Source of the DNA: an uncultured Alphaproteobacteria bacterium
Lineage (GTDB): Bacteria > Pseudomonadota > Alphaproteobacteria > Rickettsiales > Midichloriaceae
Direction: 5' to 3'
DNA length: 8,574 bases
Assembly (NCBI GenBank): GCA_903860855.1
Contig: CAIOSF010000209.1
Span: 1-8,574 of the forward strand
In this document: positions 7,132 to 8,574 of the stretch, piece by piece
How positions within the stretch are numbered: position 1 is the stretch's first letter
Layout: every line of letters begins with the position of its first letter
Made by a program: the position numbers and the translations under genes
The notes under the pieces: generated by a model
Told to the model about the DNA's origin: nothing
Databases searched by the model: none
What the model saw: only the letters and a program-made list of their open reading frames with translations

Positions 7132-7466
7132 TTGATAATCTGTAAAATTTGCTCAAACAACAAGATCGTAAAAACGGGAAAGTACGTAATAAGCAGAGCT
7201 GCAAATGCAAAGCTTGTGGTTGTGTTTTGGTTGATGGGGGGTCGTCGTATTTAAAATACGCAACATCTGTAAAAAGTCCTTTCGCAATAATTCTTTGTGC
7301 CTTTGGTAAGGTCTCGTATAGATCTATTATCAGGCTATTTTGGTATTGTTGCACTGCTAGGCAAGGCAGCTTAAAAACTTTTATAGCAGCCAGAGCGATA
7401 AAGGCCATAATGGAAACATCGAGTTTATCCTATCTTATGGCCATCATCTTGTTTGCTTTCATATAA
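7132..7466 (+). pseudogene. Degenerate IS1-like zinc-ribbon transposase
   Basis: The first part, TTG ATA ATC TGT..., reads LIICKICSNNKIVKTGK and carries the first zinc-ribbon CxxC. The second half, KVRNKQSCKCKACGC, carries the second CxxC but lies in another frame, starting in the track around 7149. A one-base frameshift near 7171-7181 therefore splits the zinc ribbon. Downstream, YLKYATSVKSPFAIILCAFGKVSYRSIIRLF resembles the helix-turn-helix region that follows the zinc ribbon in IS1-like transposases. After about 7340 the similarity is lost, and the catalytic DDE domain is not recognisable. The remaining frame ends at 7466. No terminal inverted repeats could be identified, so the element borders are unknown. 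IS1595-like or another zinc-ribbon family remains possible. Confidence 0.6.
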
Positions 7467-7635
7467 TTAAAACATACCATCTATAATGTTACGCTAACGA
7501 TATAAGTTTGTATCGCAGAGATCGTCTATACTTGCATCGTAACCATCAGCAACTTAAACTCTTTTATTTCAATCATGTGAGATGGAAAAATATCATCACC
7601 TTTAGGTGAATACTTCAGTATTATCTAAGGAATGT
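7467..7635. other. Intergenic remnant with IS200-type leader hairpins
   Basis: This 169-base stretch between the IS1-like relic and the IS982-like element has no gene. It contains a CGATA/TATCG stem (7498-7515) and two adjacent small hairpins, TCACC-TTTA-GGTGA (7596-7609) and ATACT-TC-AGTAT (7610-7621). The latter two lie just upstream of where the IS200-type tnpA begins if the IS982-like insertion is removed. IS200/IS605 elements carry a left-end hairpin and a structured tnpA leader, so these are candidates for the left end. A possible tnpA ribosome site AAGGA lies at 7627-7631. Confidence 0.4.
7631..7635. repeat. Left target-site duplication AATGT
   Basis: AATGT directly abuts the left terminal repeat of the IS982-like element and recurs directly after the right terminal repeat at 8063-8067. 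This is the signature of transposition. Confidence 0.8.
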
Positions 7636-7656
7636 ACCCCAGTTTTGGATAAGGGG
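7636..7656 (+). repeat. Left terminal inverted repeat of the IS982-like element
   Basis: This 21-bp sequence begins ACCCCAGTTTTGG and ends GGGG. It is the exact reverse complement of 8042-8062. The match extends one more base on each side only because the target duplication happens to supply a T and an A. Confidence 0.9.
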
Positions 7657-7677
7657 TAAAAAGGTAAGGTCACGTAA

Positions 7678-7979
7678 CTATTTGTCAAATCTAACTTTTG
7701 GTTTGGATTTTTTGAGGGAATGGGCGATTAAGGTTGAGATAATATGGACACATGTAATGGACGAGTCGAAGGTGAAGTCAATGCATTAACTGGTGATCTG
7801 TACCTAGTATGAACTAGATCCATCTTATTTTTTAAACAATTAAAGATAGTTTCAATATATAGACCGTTTTCGTAACTCTTTATCTCACGATTTGATATTA
7901 GCTTCCTAGAGCAGTATTCGTTATATAGATGGCAAAAATCATCTACTATACAAAATAATTCTGTGATATCTTTCTCCAT
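7678..7979 (-). pseudogene. IS982-family transposase remnant, N- and C-termini fused
   Basis: Starting at the ATG at 7979, the frame begins MEKDITELFCIVDDFCHLY, matching the IS982 transposase N-terminus. After about 30 residues it jumps to YIETIFNCLKNKMDLVHTRY, then RSPVNA, which is the C-terminal block of the same family (I-E-T-x-x-x-x-L/I-K ... H-x-R-x-R-S). Some 200 residues with the DDE catalytic core are therefore missing. After RSPVNA the frame slips and stops at 7728. A shifted frame continues HIISTLIAHSLKKSKPKV and ends RFDK at a TAG at 7678-7680, the expected C-terminus. The remnant thus carries a large deletion and a frameshift and cannot encode an active enzyme. An alternative TTG start at 8018 would add 13 residues with no family support. 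Confidence 0.75.
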
Positions 7980-7980
7980 G

Positions 7981-8018
7981 TTGAGTTGGGTATTTCTGAT
8001 AAAAACCTTATAACTCAA
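7981..8018 (-). promoter_or_regulatory. Inverted repeat covering the transposase leader of the IS982-like element
   Basis: TTGAGTT (7981-7987) and AACTCAA (8012-8018) are perfect 7-bp complements separated by 24 bases, directly upstream of the minus-strand transposase ATG at 7979. In mRNA this would fold into a hairpin ending one base before the start codon. It may limit translation from readthrough transcripts, as known for several insertion sequences, but this is inference. Confidence 0.4.
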
Positions 8019-8041
8019 CGCCTTAAATACTGCAACATAAT

Positions 8042-8062
8042 CCCCTTATCCAAAACTGGGGT
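8042..8062 (-). repeat. Right terminal inverted repeat of the IS982-like element
   Basis: This is the exact reverse complement of 7636-7656. It ends ACTGGGGT, directly followed by the AATGT target duplication. Confidence 0.9.
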
Positions 8063-8067
8063 AATGT
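8063..8067. repeat. Right target-site duplication AATGT
   Basis: The sequence is identical to 7631-7635 and directly abuts the right terminal repeat. Its GTG end also supplies the apparent start codon of the interrupted IS200-type tnpA. Confidence 0.8.
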
Positions 8068-8293
8068 GAATACAAGCAGTAGTTCACATAGTGTGTACGA
8101 TTTAAAATATAATGCGGTATTTTGCACGAAGTGTATATATAGGATGCTAATACCAGTTCTGTCAAATAGGCGAGCGAACAGAGAGTTGATGAGAGAGATT
8201 TGTCGCACGAATTACGTTGATATTGTGAGTGGCAGTATGGGTCCCGACCGCGTATATATCTTACTATCTGTACCATCAAGTATCTCATTATGA
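8066..8293 (+). pseudogene. IS200/IS605-family TnpA transposase fragment
   Basis: The frame from GTG 8066 begins MNTSSSSHSVYDLKYNAVFCT, the typical IS200 opening (S-H-x-V-Y-x-L-x-Y-H-x-V-F-x-T-K). It continues through ELMREICRTNYVDIVSGSMGPDRVYILLSVPSSISL, with the first part of the TnpA fold clearly aligned. TnpA is a single-strand, Y1 HUH transposase of about 150 residues. Here the HUH motif that should read P-D-H-x-H is PDRVY, so both metal-binding histidines are lost. The frame stops at residue 76, before the catalytic tyrosine. A short FPE in another frame just downstream (about 8303) may be the residue of the E-F-P-E segment. The IS982-like element has split its 5' end from the leader at 7596-7631. 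The gene is dead on three counts. Confidence 0.8.
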
Positions 8294-8461
8294 TGTAGAG
8301 GATTTCCTGAGCCCTTATCAAAAACTGGGATAAGGTGGATTATTATAGCGTTGAGCAAGGGCTCTATTGTATATGGATCTACCATGGTGCGGACATCAAC
8401 TTATACTCACTACAATTGAAAGATTAATTCTGCTTGATATGATGGCAAATGTATTACGAAT
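8294..8461. other. Non-coding sequence with a solitary terminal repeat
   Basis: This 168-base stretch follows the tnpA fragment. It contains a lone IS982-type terminal repeat at 8311-8331 and otherwise only short frames. One plus-strand frame of about 40 codons begins MDLPWCGHQLIL near 8372 and ends at 8494; I do not recognise it. No IS200 right end is evident. Confidence 0.5.
8311..8331 (-). repeat. Solitary imperfect IS982-type terminal repeat
   Basis: This sequence matches the right terminal repeat (8042-8062) at 18 of 21 positions in the same orientation, with differences at 8311, 8320 and 8330. No transposase sequence and no partner repeat facing it was found within the window. It is probably the relic end of another copy of the same element. 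Confidence 0.65.
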
Positions 8462-8574
8462 ATGGAACTTAAACACAATATGGAAACAGAGATAAACGTA
8501 TTTTCAATTATAGAAGATATAATAATAAGACAGACAGCTATTGAAGCATGTGATGGTGAGACAGTAAACTATAA
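8462..8574 (+). CDS. Unrecognised open frame running off the right edge
   Basis: An ATG at 8462 opens a frame that remains open to the last base (37 full codons), beginning MELKHNMETEINVFSIIED. A second ATG at 8480 would give METEINVFSII. The composition, with acidic and isoleucine-rich stretches, is plausible for a real protein, but there is no clear Shine-Dalgarno before either ATG. I recognise no family. It could equally be a chance frame in relic DNA. Confidence 0.3.
   Translation, partial: MELKHNMETEINVFSIIEDIIIRQTAIEACDGETVNY

Larger units (their letters stand above)
7636..8062 (-). mobile_element. Internally deleted, non-autonomous IS982-like element (MITE-like, 427 bp)
   Basis: The element is bounded by perfect 21-bp terminal inverted repeats beginning ACCCCAGTTTTGG (7636-7656 and 8042-8062). 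It is flanked by a 5-bp direct repeat, AATGT, at 7631-7635 and 8063-8067. Inside, on the minus strand, lie the beginning and the end of an IS982-family transposase joined together; the catalytic middle is missing. Full IS982 elements are about 1 kb with ends starting AC, so more than half has been deleted. The intact ends and target duplication, with a dead transposase, indicate mobilisation in trans by a complete relative elsewhere in the genome. It lies exactly at the start of an IS200-type tnpA relic, so it arrived after that element. Confidence 0.85.

Noticed and set aside
7103..7408. Minus-strand 101-residue frame opposite the IS1-like relic
   Set aside because: The plus strand encodes the recognisable zinc ribbon; the antisense frame shows no domain.
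7606..8073. 8-bp direct repeat GTGAATAC at 7606-7613 and 8066-8073 as an alternative target duplication
   Set aside because: The left copy is not adjacent to the terminal repeat, while AATGT abuts both ends exactly. The repeat is probably coincidental.
8046..8321. Minus-strand 91-residue frame overlapping the IS200 tnpA fragment
   Set aside because: It is the antisense shadow of tnpA and crosses a terminal repeat; no family resemblance.
8214..8384. Minus-strand open frame of about 56 codons beginning MVDPYTIEPLLN
   Set aside because: It runs antisense through the solitary terminal repeat and the tnpA fragment, has no recognisable family and no ribosome site. A chance frame in relic DNA is the simpler reading.
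7467..8574. CRISPR-like array suggested by repeated CCTTATC...ACTGGG units
   Set aside because: There are only three copies, one inverted relative to the others, at irregular distances. They are transposon ends, not array repeats.

Overview
The window looks like the chromosome of an alphaproteobacterium, most likely a reduced, host-associated member of the Rickettsiales or a similar lineage. The evidence is moderately AT-rich DNA (about 40% GC by eye), ribosomal proteins of ordinary bacterial type, a formamidopyrimidine-DNA glycosylase with the C-x4-C zinc finger I know from alphaproteobacteria, and a tail of decaying insertion sequences. The genus cannot be fixed from the sequence alone.

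Left block (1-2594). A response-regulator receiver gene enters from the left edge on the plus strand; its first codon may be cut by one base. It converges on a minus-strand pair, an LptG/LptF-family permease (lipopolysaccharide export) followed by mutM (fpg, oxidised-guanine repair). These two genes overlap by 31 bases.

Central block (2595-6795). Eight ribosomal protein genes lie on the plus strand with no other gene among them: rplU-rpmA (L21, L27), rplM-rpsI (L13, S9), then rplK-rplA-rplJ-rplL (L11, L1, L10, L7/L12). A sigma70-like promoter precedes rplU and a near-consensus one precedes rplM. All the products belong to the 50S subunit except S9. L11, L10 and L7/L12 form the stalk base and stalk that recruit GTPase factors, and L1 forms the opposite stalk. 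In many bacteria these genes occupy three separate loci, with secE-nusG before rplK and rpoB-rpoC after rplL. Here S9 directly precedes L11, and rpoB does not follow L7/L12.

Right block (6796-8574). There is no intact gene. After about 330 non-coding bases come three layers of transposon debris: a frameshifted IS1-like zinc-ribbon transposase; a dead IS200/IS605-type tnpA fragment with both HUH histidines replaced and its C-terminus missing; and, inserted at the start of that tnpA, a 427-bp internally deleted IS982-like element. This element has perfect 21-bp terminal inverted repeats and a 5-bp target duplication, AATGT. A third, imperfect copy of the same terminal repeat lies alone at 8311-8331. 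An open frame starts near 8462 and runs off the right edge.

The most notable observations are the MITE-like IS982 derivative, with its nested insertion history, and the break of the usual rplL-rpoB linkage next to this mobile-element graveyard. I saw no CRISPR array, tRNA or rRNA gene, and no defence or biosynthetic system.
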